Assembly (NCBI GenBank): GCA_003243425.1
Contig: QFQP01000031.1
Coordinates: 21,880 to 85,879, forward strand
Source of the DNA: Archangium gephyra
GTDB taxonomy: Bacteria > Myxococcota > Myxococcia > Myxococcales > Myxococcaceae
Length of the DNA: 64,000 nucleotides
Direction: 5' to 3'
The notes under the pieces were generated by a model, which searched no databases, was not told the origin of the DNA, and saw only the letters and a list, made by a program, of their open reading frames with translations. The translations under genes and the position numbers were made by a program. Shown here piece by piece: positions 1-9,430 of the stretch. Within the stretch, counting starts at the first letter, position 1. Each line of letters starts with the position of its first letter.

Positions 1-1019
1 AAGACCTCGGCGTGAAGGTCGAAGCGAAGTTCGAAGTGGGTGAGTACGAGATCGTCGTGTTGTCGGCCAAAGACGCGCTCGGCCTCGACATCTGGCTCAA
101 GGAGAACAAGTACAAGATTCCCGCGAACGCCGAGCCGCTGCTCCAGCCCTACGTGCAGAACGGCTGGAAGTTCTTCGTGGCGCGCGTGAACGTGAAGAAG
201 GTGACCTTCGTCGACGGGCAGGCGGTGCTCTCGCCGCTGCGCTTCTTCTACGACGCCGAGAAGTTCGAGCTGCCGGTGCGGCTGGGCCTGGTGAACAGCT
301 CGGGCACGCAAGACCTCATCGTGCACATCATCGGCAAGACGCGCTTCGAGGTGGCCAACCGCAAGAACGTGCTGGTGCCCACCAACGTGCAGCTGACGAC
401 CGAAGCCGAACCCGTGTTCGGCGGCTTCTACGCAGCGCTGCTGGCGCGCACGTTCGACAAGAACGCAGGCGCGGCGGTCACCGAGTTCGCGTGGGAAGGC
501 GCGCTGCCGCCTCCGAAGGTCGAGGTCGGTGGCGGCATCTATGGCGTGACGTGTGACCCGTGCCCGCCGCCCAGCCCCGTCGACGACGCACTCACCCGGA
601 CGCTGGGCGCCGATTCGATTCCCGGCCTCAAGACCGACGAAGACATCGCGAAGTTCGCGAAGCGCGCGACGTTGACCCGCCTTCACCTCCGCTACACGAA
701 GGACTCGCTCACCGACGACCTCGTGTTCGCCGCCGCCGACCCGGTCGCGGGCGGCGTGCCGGAAGTCGCGAAGGCAGGCCCGGCGAAGACCAACCGCTTC
801 CAGGGCCGCTACATCGTCAAGAAGCCCTTCGACGTGACCATGTGTTACCGCGGCTTCGGTGCGTCGCAGGGCGCCTACACGCCGGCGTCGAGCGGCCTCG
901 CGGGCACCGGTGGGGTGCAGGCGAAGGCGACGAAGTTGCCGGCCGCGTTCGAAACGTACCTGCGCTCCGACATCGCAGAGCTCGGCGTGCAGGCGGCGAA
1001 GGTCACGAAGCCGAAGTGA
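1..1019 (+). CDS. DUF2330 domain protein, 5' end outside window
   Basis: The frame is open from the first base, so the gene starts upstream; the GTG at 12 is probably internal. The visible 335 residues carry the pattern of DUF2330 proteins: a segment ending in EIVVLSAKDALGLDIWL followed by NKYKIPANAEPLLQPYV and FFVARVNVKKV. A CDPCPPP stretch lies near the middle. DUF2330 proteins are secreted or membrane proteins of unknown function common in myxobacteria and actinobacteria. The usual N-terminal signal peptide and Cys-rich start would lie outside the window. The stop overlaps the end of the convergent histidine kinase gene by 17 bp. Family call is good; the function is unknown. Confidence 0.8.
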   Translation, partial: DLGVKVEAKFEVGEYEIVVLSAKDALGLDIWLKENKYKIPANAEPLLQPYVQNGWKFFVARVNVKKVTFVDGQAVLSPLRFFYDAEKFELPVRLGLVNSSGTQDLIVHIIGKTRFEVANRKNVLVPTNVQLTTEAEPVFGGFYAALLARTFDKNAGAAVTEFAWEGALPPPKVEVGGGIYGVTCDPCPPPSPVDDALTRTLGADSIPGLKTDEDIAKFAKRATLTRLHLRYTKDSLTDDLVFAAADPVAGGVPEVAKAGPAKTNRFQGRYIVKKPFDVTMCYRGFGASQGAYTPASSGLAGTGGVQAKATKLPAAFETYLRSDIAELGVQAAKVTKPK

Positions 1020-3111
1020 CCTTCGCGGCGTCGAGCACCTCGCGCACCCGCCGGGCCAGCACGTCGGGGGTGAAGGGCTTGGCCATGAACGCCACGCCGC
1101 TGTCGAGCACGCCGTGGTGGGTGATGGTGTTCTCGGTGTAGCCCGACGTGTAGAGCACGCGCATGTCGGCGCGTGACTGGCGCAGCCGCTCCGACACCTG
1201 ACGGCCGCTCATCATCGGCATCACCACGTCGGTCACCAGCAGGTGAATGGTGGCGTTGAACTGCTCGCTCACCATCAACGCCTCGCCGCCGTTCTGCGCT
1301 TCGAGCACCGTGTAGCCGAGCCGGCGCAGCGACGAGCACAGCACCTCGCGCACCTGGGCTTCGTCTTCGACGACCAGCAGTGTCTCGGTGCCGCGCAGCG
1401 TCGGCAGCGGCGTCTTTCGCGCGGCGAGCGGCCGGGCGCCGTTGCGTTGCACGCAGGGGAAGAGCACGCGGAAGCTCGTGCCGTTCCCGGGCTCGCTGTA
1501 CAGCCAGATGTGGCCGCGGCTCTGCTGCACGATGCCGTACACGCTGGCGAGCCCGAGCCCGGTGCCCTGGCCGAGCGCTTTGGTGGTGAAGAACGGCTCG
1601 AAGATGCGGGCCTGCGTCTCGCGCGTCATGCCCACGCCGGTGTCGGTGACGGTGAGCATGCCGTAGCTGCCGATGCACGAGCCGGGGTGCGCCGCCACGT
1701 AGGCTTCGTCGGCCTCGACCTGCGAGAGCTCGATGGTGAGCTTGCCGCCCTGCGGCATGGCGTCGCGCGCGTTGACCACCAGGTTCACCACCACCTGCTC
1801 GAACTGCCCCTTGTCGACCAGCACGTGACATGGCTCGTTGGTGCGCAGCACGGTGAGCTGAATGTCTTCGCGCAGCAGCCGCGCGAGCAGCTTGCGCAGG
1901 TCCTGCATGGCCGCGTCGAGGTCGACCTCTTCGGGCTGCAGCAGCTGCTTGCGGCCGAACGCGAGCAGCTGGCGCGTGAGCTGCGCGCCGCGGTGGGCCG
2001 CGCTCCGGATCTCTTCGATGTCATCGCGGTTGGCCTGGTCCTGCGGCCGCTCTTCGAGCATCAGGCTCGAGTAGCTGAGGATGACGGTGAGCAGGTTGTT
2101 GAAGTCGTGCGCCACGCCGCCGGCCAGCGTGCCCACCGCTTCGAGCTTCTGGCTCTGGTGCAGTTGCTGCTCGAGGCGCTGCTGGCGGGCCTCGGCTTCC
2201 TTCTGCGCCGTCTCGTCCTGCACCGAGCCGTGCACCTCGCGCACCGCGCCACGCTCGTCGCGCTCGGCCACGCCGATGACCCGCAGGCGTCGCGCATTGC
2301 CGCGCGCGGTCACGGCCTTCACGTGGAGGTCGAAGGGCGTGCCGTCGCTCGTACACCGGTCCATCGCCGCCCTGATGAGCACCCGTGACTCGTCTTCGTA
2401 GTAGCTGCGGAGCTGGTCGGCGGTGGGGGCGCTGTCCTTCGGCACTTCGAGTACGTCGAGGAGCTCATCGGTCCAGCGGTATTCGTTCGTGGCGATGACG
2501 TAGCGCCAGCCGCCGAGCAGCGCGGTGCGACCGGCGATGGCGAGCAGCGCGCGGTTCTCCTGCACGGCGGTCTGTTCGCGCTCCAGCGTGTCGAGCACCT
2601 TGCCCACGGCGAGCACGAGCGCGACGTTGATGAACGCGAAGTTGGCCACCACCACGGCCCAGCTGGCGCGCGCTTCGGCGAAGCCTCCGGCCTTCATCTG
2701 AATGCCGCCGCCGGTGAGCGCGAAGGCCACCGCGATGGTGACGATGTTGAGCGTGGTGGTGGCGATGCGCCAGCGAGGGCCGAGCAGCAGCGTGGTGAAG
2801 ACCGAGGCGCCCAGCAGGTAGATCTGACTGACGGGGCCCACGGTGAACAGCAGGCCCACGCCTACGCCGTAGAAGATGAAGCACGTCGCCGCGGCGCGAA
2901 GCACCATCGGCAGCCGGTCGAACCACCAGAGCGCGAGCACGCCTGCGATGGCCACGGTGTCGACGATGAAGATGGCCATCATGTCGTTGCTGAACGCCAG
3001 CCAGGCGCTCGGCACGTAGACGATGGCTCCCAGACCCGCAGTCACGCTGAGCACGACGCGCAACAGGTTGCGCCGCCAGGCGGTGTCGAACCGCGATGTC
3101 GCAGATGTCAT
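1003..3111 (-). CDS. Hybrid sensor histidine kinase with C-terminal receiver domain
   Basis: A 702-residue membrane sensor. Hydrophobic segments fill roughly residues 18-180 (five or six helices), followed by a short coiled coil and a PAS-like fold (about 190-310). The H-box reads LAGGVAHDFNNLL, then N-box VVNARDAMPQGG, G-boxes DTGVGM and GTGLGL, and a receiver domain with LLVVEDE, phospho-acceptor VTDVVMP and conserved Lys in FMAKPFTP. The architecture implies autophosphorylation on His and transfer to the built-in receiver, with an output partner elsewhere. The start at 3111 was chosen because a GGGGGCG ribosome-binding site lies just upstream; an extension to 3207 is possible but has no better site. 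No partner regulator is adjacent. The ligand is unknown. Confidence 0.93.
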   Translation of the reverse strand: MTSATSRFDTAWRRNLLRVVLSVTAGLGAIVYVPSAWLAFSNDMMAIFIVDTVAIAGVLALWWFDRLPMVLRAAATCFIFYGVGVGLLFTVGPVSQIYLLGASVFTTLLLGPRWRIATTTLNIVTIAVAFALTGGGIQMKAGGFAEARASWAVVVANFAFINVALVLAVGKVLDTLEREQTAVQENRALLAIAGRTALLGGWRYVIATNEYRWTDELLDVLEVPKDSAPTADQLRSYYEDESRVLIRAAMDRCTSDGTPFDLHVKAVTARGNARRLRVIGVAERDERGAVREVHGSVQDETAQKEAEARQQRLEQQLHQSQKLEAVGTLAGGVAHDFNNLLTVILSYSSLMLEERPQDQANRDDIEEIRSAAHRGAQLTRQLLAFGRKQLLQPEEVDLDAAMQDLRKLLARLLREDIQLTVLRTNEPCHVLVDKGQFEQVVVNLVVNARDAMPQGGKLTIELSQVEADEAYVAAHPGSCIGSYGMLTVTDTGVGMTRETQARIFEPFFTTKALGQGTGLGLASVYGIVQQSRGHIWLYSEPGNGTSFRVLFPCVQRNGARPLAARKTPLPTLRGTETLLVVEDEAQVREVLCSSLRRLGYTVLEAQNGGEALMVSEQFNATIHLLVTDVVMPMMSGRQVSERLRQSRADMRVLYTSGYTENTITHHGVLDSGVAFMAKPFTPDVLARRVREVLDAAKVTSAS

Positions 3112-3223
3112 CTCGCCCCCACAGAGATGACTAACCGACCACGCTTCGGCGCGCCCAGTCCTTGACGCGCGTCGAGGTGTTACCGGTACGAGGCGAGCCT
3201 CGCGCACATGGCGATGCTGCGCC

Positions 3224-4291
3224 TCAGTGGCGATACGAATCGACGGCGGTCATCAGCCTCGGCCACCACTCCGGGAACGACGAGATCGCCGCGCCCAGCA
3301 GCGCACCGAACATGATGGCCAGGCCCCACCGCGGCTTGCGCACCGTCGCCAGCTCTGCCGGCGAGAGCTGCGAGAGCGCGGTGAGTTCGGTTTGACTCAG
3401 GCGAGCCAACGCCTCGGTCTCGGTGATCTTCTTCCGGCTGCGCAGGAAGTTCACCAGCACCGCCGACGGCGAGCGCTCCAACCGCGTGAGCAGGCTCTCG
3501 AACGCCCGCCGCAGCGCCGACGCGTCGACGAAGCGGTCCTTCGCGTCGCGCGACATGGCCTGCTCGATCACCTTCACCAGGTGCTTCGGCGCGCCCTTCG
3601 CGGCCTTCGACAGCGGCTCATGCTGGCCGGTGGTCACCTTGGCGAACACCTCGGCGGGGTTCGCGCCGGTGAACGGCCGCTTTCCCGCCAGCGCTTCGTA
3701 GAGCATCACGCCCAGCGAATAGATGTCGCTGCGCGCGTCGACGAGGCCACCCATCACCTGCTCGGGCGACATGTACGACGGCGTACCCACCGCCATGCCC
3801 GTGCGCGTGAGCCGGTCCAGGTCTTCCTGCTGGGCGATGCCGAAATCCATCAGCTTCACTTCGCCCCACGAGTTGATCATCACGTTGCCGGGCTTGAGGT
3901 CGCGATGCACCACGCGGTGAAAGTGCGCGTGCTCGAGCGCCGAGGCCAGCTGCAGCCCGATGATGCACACCGCGTCGGGAGGCAGCGGCGCTTCCTTGAT
4001 CAGCTCCGACAACGTGGGCCCGTCGACGAGCTCCATCACCATGTAGAAGCCGTCGTTCTTCTCGACGAGGTCGAACAGGGTGACGATGTGCTGATGCCGG
4101 AAGCCGGCGAGCGCCATCGACTCGCGCTTGAACCGTGACAGCGCTTCTTTGTTCTTCGCGGCGTCGGGCGTCAGCTCCTTGATGGCCACCTCGCGCTGCA
4201 GGCCTTCGTGCACCGCCCGGTACACCTGCGCCATGCCGCCTTTTCCGAGTGGTCCCAGAATCCGACAGTCGCCCACTTTACGGATCGCCAT
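3224..4291 (-). CDS. Ser/Thr protein kinase with C-terminal membrane anchor
   Basis: A 355-residue eukaryote-like kinase. The glycine loop GPLGKGGMAQVY, the Lys in VAIKEL, catalytic loop HRDLKPGNVM, DFG motif in DFGIAQ and activation-segment end GTPSYMSPEQ are all intact, so it should be active. The kinase domain occupies about residues 8-275. A linker leads to one hydrophobic helix near 322-340, so the kinase faces the cytosol and the very short tail the periplasm; no PASTA or sensor domain is present. It starts 21 bp after the aldose epimerase gene on the same strand and may be the last gene of the exporter operon. Substrates are unknown; phosphorylation of the exporter is only a guess. Confidence 0.93.
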   Translation of the reverse strand: MAIRKVGDCRILGPLGKGGMAQVYRAVHEGLQREVAIKELTPDAAKNKEALSRFKRESMALAGFRHQHIVTLFDLVEKNDGFYMVMELVDGPTLSELIKEAPLPPDAVCIIGLQLASALEHAHFHRVVHRDLKPGNVMINSWGEVKLMDFGIAQQEDLDRLTRTGMAVGTPSYMSPEQVMGGLVDARSDIYSLGVMLYEALAGKRPFTGANPAEVFAKVTTGQHEPLSKAAKGAPKHLVKVIEQAMSRDAKDRFVDASALRRAFESLLTRLERSPSAVLVNFLRSRKKITETEALARLSQTELTALSQLSPAELATVRKPRWGLAIMFGALLGAAISSFPEWWPRLMTAVDSYRH

Positions 4292-4312
4292 GGCGCGCGA
4301 ACGGTACCTGTT

Positions 4313-5086
4313 TCAGCGCTCGAAGCGGACTTCGACAGCGAGGCGCTCGGTGGCACCTTCACGCACCTCGTGACGCGCGGGCTGCGCACCGGGCGCGGTC
4401 CACGGCTCGACGCACACGAAGGGCTTGTCGGGCAGCGTCCACACCACCAGCGTCTGGAACTGTGGGGTCCACGACAGGTGCACCTTCGAGCCGTCACCCC
4501 GATGCAGCGTGGTCGCGCCGAGCTCGAAGGGCGTGAAGTGCTCGTCGATTTCTCCGCGCGCGAAGCTGGAGTGCTGCACCCCGTCGACGCGCACGTTCGT
4601 TTTGTCGAACACGCGGAAGTACGGGTGAATGCCGAAGTGCAGCGGCATCGCCCCGCGCAACGAAGTGAAGGCCCACTCGAGCATCAGGCGGCCGTCGAAC
4701 AGGCTCACCGCGAACGTCGCGTGAAATTCGTGAGGCCAGCCCGCGAGCGTCTCGGGCGACGACTTCAACTCGCACTCGAGGCGCGCGGTGTCGTCGTCAC
4801 CGACCGCCGACGTCACCGACCACGGCAGGCGGCGCGCGAAGCCGTGTTGCGGCAGCGAGCTCCCCGGCGGGGTCTTGCCCGCGAACGGGAAGAGCAGCGG
4901 CACGCCGCCGCGCACGTTCTTCGTCACGTCGCTGAACGTCGCCTCGTCGAGAGACAGCACCTCTTCGCCGTCGCTGACGAACGAGGTGACGAGCCCGCCG
5001 CGCGAGGGCGCGATGTCCACCGAGCTGCTGCTCTGCGTGAGCCGCCACCGGGGAATCGGGCCGTCGATGCGTTGAATGGAAGCCAT
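4313..5086 (-). CDS. Aldose 1-epimerase / hexose-6-phosphate mutarotase family protein
   Basis: A 257-residue protein of the galactose-mutarotase fold, cytosolic (no signal peptide). Family landmarks are GGVPLLFPFAGKTPP, the substrate-contacting His in QHGFARRLPW, the second His in FGIHPYFRV and the catalytic-base Glu in VCVEPWTAP. The size and the missing N-terminal extension fit the YeaD-like group that interconverts alpha and beta anomers of sugar phosphates. It lies between an exporter adaptor gene (42 bp upstream) and a Ser/Thr kinase (21 bp downstream). Placement in an exporter operon suggests sugar-containing cargo, but that is inference. Confidence 0.85.
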   Translation of the reverse strand: MASIQRIDGPIPRWRLTQSSSSVDIAPSRGGLVTSFVSDGEEVLSLDEATFSDVTKNVRGGVPLLFPFAGKTPPGSSLPQHGFARRLPWSVTSAVGDDDTARLECELKSSPETLAGWPHEFHATFAVSLFDGRLMLEWAFTSLRGAMPLHFGIHPYFRVFDKTNVRVDGVQHSSFARGEIDEHFTPFELGATTLHRGDGSKVHLSWTPQFQTLVVWTLPDKPFVCVEPWTAPGAQPARHEVREGATERLAVEVRFER

Positions 5087-5128
5087 GCCCGTTCTTCCTG
5101 CGCGCGGGCCGGGAAGTCGAGCCGCACG

Positions 5129-6232
5129 TCAGAGCGTGACGAAGCTGGTGACGCGCTGGCCGGGCACCAGCGGCGGCGTGCCTTCGAGCTCGAGCACCGT
5201 CTCCAGCACCTTGGTGTCGTTCTTCTCGATGGGGTCGTCGGTGCGCACGTTCTTGCGGCCGAAGCGGCGACCCACCTCCACCACCTTGCCGCTGAAGCGC
5301 CGCTCTCCGAACGCGTCTGCGGTGACGTACGCGCTGGCGCCCACCTTCAGCCGCGCCACGTCGCGCTCGTCCACGTCCATGCGCACGCGCAGCTTCGAGG
5401 TGTCGCCCATCACCACCAGGGCGCCGGAGCTCTGGGCGCTGTAGAGCTCGCCGGGCCGCACCCGCACCTGCAGCACCTCACCGTCGGCCGGGGCGCGCAC
5501 CGCGAGGCGCTCGAGCTGGGCGCGCGCCTGCGCCGCCCTCGCTTCGGCGGCCTGCGTGCGCGCGCGCTGAAAGGCGACCTCTTCGACGCGCGACCCGCTC
5601 TCGGCGGCGCGGAAGCGCGCGTTGCTGGCCCGTGCCGTGGCGTCGTCGGTCTGCGCCTGCCTTCGCGCCCGCTCGAGTTCGTCGGGCGTCGCCGCGCCGG
5701 TCTTCGCCAGCTGCTCGGTGCGCGCCAGCACGCCGGCGCTCAAGTCGGCGCGCGCCTTCGCGGCCTGGGCCTCGGCGTTCGCGGCGTCGCGGTCTTCCAC
5801 GCGGGAGCCGCGCAGCACGCGGTTGAGCTGCGCGCGCTCACCGGCCAGCTCGGCCTCGGCCGACAGCAGGGCGGCCTGTTCGACGGTGTCGTCCAGCTGC
5901 ACCAGCAGGTCTCCCTTCTTCACGTGCTGACCTTCTTCGACCAGCACCTGGCGCACCACCGCCGAGACCTGCGCGGCCACGTTGGTCTCGCGGTCGGCGG
6001 GCTCGACGATGCCGTTCCCGCCGATGATGGAGGCCGACACCACGGGCAGCGCGTCGCGCGTGTCGGTGCCGCCCAGGCGTGACTTCGCGTCGCGCTCGGC
6101 CTTCTTCACGTCGGCGCCGACGGGCTCGGTGACGGGGCTGGCCACGGCGTTGCGGACGATCTGCCCGCCGCAGGTCGCCACCATCAACAGGAACACCGCG
6201 AGTTGAACGCGACTCTTCGTGTGCGTGGACAT
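5129..6232 (-). CDS. Periplasmic adaptor (HlyD/DevB-type membrane fusion protein) of an ABC exporter
   Basis: A 367-residue protein with one N-terminal membrane segment (residues about 9-25), then a lipoyl half-motif (VLVEEGQHVKKGDLLVQLDD), a long Ala/Glu/Arg-rich alpha-helical hairpin (about 120-245), the second lipoyl half (LAVRAPADGEVLQVRVRPGE) and beta-barrel segments. Adaptors of this shape bridge an inner-membrane transporter to TolC. The start ATG overlaps the stop of the ATPase gene in an ATGA, so translation is coupled. The order TolC, permease, ATPase, adaptor resembles the DevBCA-TolC systems that export glycolipids in cyanobacteria. The cargo is unknown. Confidence 0.88.
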   Translation of the reverse strand: MSTHTKSRVQLAVFLLMVATCGGQIVRNAVASPVTEPVGADVKKAERDAKSRLGGTDTRDALPVVSASIIGGNGIVEPADRETNVAAQVSAVVRQVLVEEGQHVKKGDLLVQLDDTVEQAALLSAEAELAGERAQLNRVLRGSRVEDRDAANAEAQAAKARADLSAGVLARTEQLAKTGAATPDELERARRQAQTDDATARASNARFRAAESGSRVEEVAFQRARTQAAEARAAQARAQLERLAVRAPADGEVLQVRVRPGELYSAQSSGALVVMGDTSKLRVRMDVDERDVARLKVGASAYVTADAFGERRFSGKVVEVGRRFGRKNVRTDDPIEKNDTKVLETVLELEGTPPLVPGQRVTSFVTL

Positions 6233-6924
6233 CAGTGCTTCTCCTGGGAAGTCAGCACGCCGTCCTCGATGTGCACCGTGCGGTCGGCGTAGTGGAAGAT
6301 GCGGTTGTCGTGGGTGACGACCACCACCGTGTGGCCGCGCTCCGACGAGAGCTGCTTGAGCAATTGCGTCACCTGCTGGCCGGTCTCGGCGTCGAGCGCG
6401 GCGGTGGGCTCGTCGGCCAGAATCAGCGGCGGGCGGCCGGCCACCGCGCGCGCCACCGCCACGCGCTGCCGCTGCCCACCCGACAGCTCTTCGGGGCCGC
6501 GGGTCAGCTTGTCACCCAGGCCCACCGCGCCGAGCACCTCGCGCGCCTCGGCGAGCGCCGCCTTGCGCGTGTAGCCGCGCAGCTCGAGCGGGAAGGCCAC
6601 GTTGTCTTCCACGCTGAGCGCCGGCAGCAGGTTGTGCCCCTGAAAGATGAAGCCGATGTACGAGAGCCGCAGGTCGGGCAGCTCGGCCTCACGGCGGCGG
6701 TGCACGGGTTCTCCGAACAGGTACGCCTCGCCGGCGGTGGGCGTGAGCACGCACCCCAGAATCGACAACAGCGTCGTCTTGCCGCTGCCTGACGGGCCCA
6801 CCAGCATCATGAACTCGCCGCGGGGAATGGTGAGGTCGATGCCCTTGAGCGCGCGGAAGGCGAGCGCTCCTTCGCCGTAGGTCTTGGTGATGCCGCGCAG
6901 CTGCACGGCCGCCTGGTCGCTCAT
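6232..6924 (-). CDS. ABC transporter ATP-binding protein (MacB/LolD/DevA type)
   Basis: A 230-residue ATPase with Walker A GPSGSGKTT, a conserved Q-loop region (GFIFQGHNLLPALS), signature LSGGQRQRVAVARA, Walker B PLILADEPTAALD and switch His in VVVTHD. Length and motifs match the small ATPases that drive FtsX-like permeases in mechanotransmission-type ABC systems. The ATG at 6924 was chosen because it overlaps the permease stop in ATGA; the longer frame to 6990 would run deep into the permease gene. It should pair with the adjacent permease and adaptor. Confidence 0.93.
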   Translation of the reverse strand: MSDQAAVQLRGITKTYGEGALAFRALKGIDLTIPRGEFMMLVGPSGSGKTTLLSILGCVLTPTAGEAYLFGEPVHRRREAELPDLRLSYIGFIFQGHNLLPALSVEDNVAFPLELRGYTRKAALAEAREVLGAVGLGDKLTRGPEELSGGQRQRVAVARAVAGRPPLILADEPTAALDAETGQQVTQLLKQLSSERGHTVVVVTHDNRIFHYADRTVHIEDGVLTSQEKH

Positions 6925-8096
6925 CGGAACACCATCGCCGGTTCGAGTTGACGCAGCCGCAGCAGCGCGAGCACCGACGCGAAGACGCACACGCCGGCCA
7001 TGAGCGCCACCGTGATGCCCACCGCCGCGCCGGGGAGAATCGGCGTCAGCGACGCGTTGCGAATGCCCTGCACCATGGCGCCCATCACCCCCAGGCCGAT
7101 GACGCTGCCCACCACGCCGTAGACGACGGCCTGAACGAAGAGCAGCCGCGCGAGGTCACCCATCGACGCGCCGATGGCCTTGAGCGTGCCGAACTGCCGC
7201 ATGTTGTCGACCACGCTGCTGAACATGGACAGCGCCACGGTGATGAGGCCGACCAGCAGGCCCATCAACGTCGAGGTGCCGAAGCTGAAGCCGATCTGCG
7301 TGCCGGTGAGGATGTACTTGAGCGTGGCCGCCTGAAATTCGTCGCGCGTCATCACCAGCGTGTCGGGCATCGACGCCTGCAGCCGCGCGCGCACCTCGGT
7401 GGCGGTGACGCCGGGCCGCACACCCACCAGCACGAAGGTGTGCTTGTCCGCCGGAGCGCGCACGATTTCGCGCGCCAGCGTGTCTTCGGCGAAGGCGTAC
7501 GCCGGCGCGAACGGCAGCAGCCCCCAGGTGAAGCCCACCACCTGCACCTTGTGGCCCGACAGCTCGCGCACCGAACCCTGGTTGAGGCCGCCGAACTTCT
7601 CGCGCTCGGCGTCTTCGAAGATGACGGCGTTGGGTTGCAGCAACGCCTCGCGCGAGCCGGCCACCAGGTTCCACGGCCCACCGGCGAAGCGCGGCGCGCG
7701 GGTGCCCACCAGCGACACCGGCTCGCTGCCGCCGTTGGGCAGCTTGAGCGCCGCGGCCTGCAGCAGCAGCGGCTCGGCCCAGGCCACGTCTTCGGTGGCG
7801 CGGGCGCGGTTGAGGTGTTCGTCGGTCAGCGGTGTGCCGGCCTGAAACTGGCGCGTGCCGGGCGGGGCGATCCACACGTCGACCTGCGCGTTCTCCACGA
7901 ACATGCGGTTCTTGAAGAGCAGCGCCAGGAAGGTGCCGACCTGGAAGTTGCCCAGCACCACCGCGAAGACCACGCCGAAGAGCGTGCCGGCCAGCTTGAG
8001 CCGGTCGTGGAACATCATGCGAATGCCGATGGAGCCCATGGTTCTCCAGCGCGCGAAGAAGCCGGCGCGCCCCCGGATGGCGGCAGCCGGCGTCAT
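6921..8096 (-). CDS. ABC transporter permease, DevC/MacB-like (FtsX domain)
   Basis: A 391-residue inner-membrane protein. A first hydrophobic helix at about residues 36-60 is followed by a large extracytoplasmic domain (VDVWIAPPGTRQFQAG, then AWAEPLL and FAGGPWNLVAG) and three C-terminal helices (about 268-385). This one-plus-three topology is typical of FtsX/MacB/DevC permeases, which do not move cargo through the membrane but couple ATP hydrolysis to a periplasmic adaptor and TolC. Both ends overlap the neighbours (ATGA with TolC at 8093-8096 and with the ATPase at 6921-6924), indicating one tightly coupled transcript. Confidence 0.88.
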   Translation of the reverse strand: MTPAAAIRGRAGFFARWRTMGSIGIRMMFHDRLKLAGTLFGVVFAVVLGNFQVGTFLALLFKNRMFVENAQVDVWIAPPGTRQFQAGTPLTDEHLNRARATEDVAWAEPLLLQAAALKLPNGGSEPVSLVGTRAPRFAGGPWNLVAGSREALLQPNAVIFEDAEREKFGGLNQGSVRELSGHKVQVVGFTWGLLPFAPAYAFAEDTLAREIVRAPADKHTFVLVGVRPGVTATEVRARLQASMPDTLVMTRDEFQAATLKYILTGTQIGFSFGTSTLMGLLVGLITVALSMFSSVVDNMRQFGTLKAIGASMGDLARLLFVQAVVYGVVGSVIGLGVMGAMVQGIRNASLTPILPGAAVGITVALMAGVCVFASVLALLRLRQLEPAMVFR

Positions 8097-9367
8097 CGCG
8101 CCACCTCGGCGGCGAGCGGGTTCCCGGCCGACAGCGTCAGCTGCGCGCGCGCGGTCGCGGCCTCGGCGTCGGCTTCCACCTCCGAGACCTCGGCGGCGAA
8201 GAGGTCGCGCTCGGCCTGAATGAGGTCGAACTGCGTGGCCACGCCGGCCGCCGAGCGCTCCCGCGCGAGGTCGGCGGCGCGCCGCGCGGCAGCCACCTGC
8301 GAGCGCGCCGAGCTGACCTTCTTCACCGCCGCCCGCAGGTTGAAGAAGTCGGAGTGCAGCTGGTCTTCAGCCGCGCGCCGCGCGCGGTCGGCGGCGATGC
8401 GCGCCAGCTCGCCGTTGGCCCGCTGCACGCGCCAGGCGTTGACGCCCACCAGGTCGAGGCGCCAGTTGAACGTCACGCCGCCGCTGGCCTGCGCGGGCGC
8501 GTTCTGAAAGCCCGAGGCGTTGGTGAAGCGCTGGGTGAACTGGGCGTTGATGGCCGGCACCAGCGCCAGCGACGACGCCAGGTCGGTGCGCTCCGCAGCG
8601 CGGGCCTCGAGCGTCGCTGCCTCCACCGAAGGCAACGTGGTCAGCCCGCGCTCCAGCTCGGCGAGCTCCGGCAGCGACACCGCTTCGCGTACCGGCGTGC
8701 CCGGCTCCGAAGGCGCGAGGCCGGTGAGCGTCTCCAGCTGGCGGGCGTTGTTCGACAGCGACGCCTCGGCGGCGGCGAGCAGCTGCAGGTTGCGCTCGAC
8801 CTCGGCCCGGGCGCGCGCGAGCTCGAGCTCGTTGCCCACGCCCGCGTCGGCCCGCGCGTCACGCAGCGCGACCTGGGCCCGGGCTGCGTCGACCGAGCGC
8901 TGCGCCGAGGCGAGCACTTCGAGCCCCGCAGCCCACGCGTAGTAGGCCGCCACCACCTGTCGCTGTACCTGCAGGCGCGTCGACGCGGTGCGCCGTGCTG
9001 CAGCCTCCGCGCTCGCGCCGCCGGCCGCGACCTGCGCCCACCTGGCGGCGTCGATGAGCGGCACCTCGGCCTTGAGGGTGGCGTCGAGCTGGTTCTTCGC
9101 CACGATGGTGATGTTCCGGGTCGTGCCGTCGGGCTGCGGCAGCGGCACCACGGCGTCGTACTGGTTGTGGGTCCACCCGCCGTTGGCGCTCAGCGCGGGC
9201 AGCAGCGCCCCCCAGGCCTGACCGAAGCTCGCCTGCGCCCGCTGCGCCTCGGCTGCGCTCTGGCGTGCGTCGAAGTTGCCGGTGGTCGACGCCTCGAGGA
9301 ACGCGGTGAGCGGCTGCGCGAGCGCCGCGCTGCTCAGCACCATGGTGGTCATCAATTTTCGTAGCAC
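8093..9367 (-). CDS. TolC-family outer-membrane efflux protein
   Basis: A 424-residue protein with an N-terminal signal peptide ending near ALAQP and two repeats of the outer-membrane efflux pattern: long heptad-rich helices with Ala/Arg/Glu content separated by strand segments such as LLPALSANGGWTHNQYD and AINAQFTQRFTN. It would form the outer-membrane channel for the DevBCA-like exporter encoded just downstream. It is the first gene of the run and lies opposite the TetR gene, with 94 bp between starts. The start is GTG; an ATG 15 bp further in would still give a signal peptide. Confidence 0.88.
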   Translation of the reverse strand: MLRKLMTTMVLSSAALAQPLTAFLEASTTGNFDARQSAAEAQRAQASFGQAWGALLPALSANGGWTHNQYDAVVPLPQPDGTTRNITIVAKNQLDATLKAEVPLIDAARWAQVAAGGASAEAAARRTASTRLQVQRQVVAAYYAWAAGLEVLASAQRSVDAARAQVALRDARADAGVGNELELARARAEVERNLQLLAAAEASLSNNARQLETLTGLAPSEPGTPVREAVSLPELAELERGLTTLPSVEAATLEARAAERTDLASSLALVPAINAQFTQRFTNASGFQNAPAQASGGVTFNWRLDLVGVNAWRVQRANGELARIAADRARRAAEDQLHSDFFNLRAAVKKVSSARSQVAAARRAADLARERSAAGVATQFDLIQAERDLFAAEVSEVEADAEAATARAQLTLSAGNPLAAEVAR

Positions 9368-9416
9368 GATTGAGCCTTCTTATTGTCGTCGCACTGCTTT
9401 GTTTCAACCCGACGTT

Positions 9417-9430
9417 TCAACAAATGTTGA
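9417..9430. promoter_or_regulatory. Candidate TetR operator between TolC and tetR genes
   Basis: The 94-bp divergent spacer is much richer in A and T than its surroundings and holds a 6+6 inverted repeat, TCAACA-AA-TGTTGA. The sequence GTTTCAAC occurs at 9401-9408 and again at 9414-9421, overlapping the palindrome. Position between divergent tetR and exporter genes is the classic place for a TetR-family operator controlling both. Binding is inferred from position and symmetry only. Confidence 0.45.
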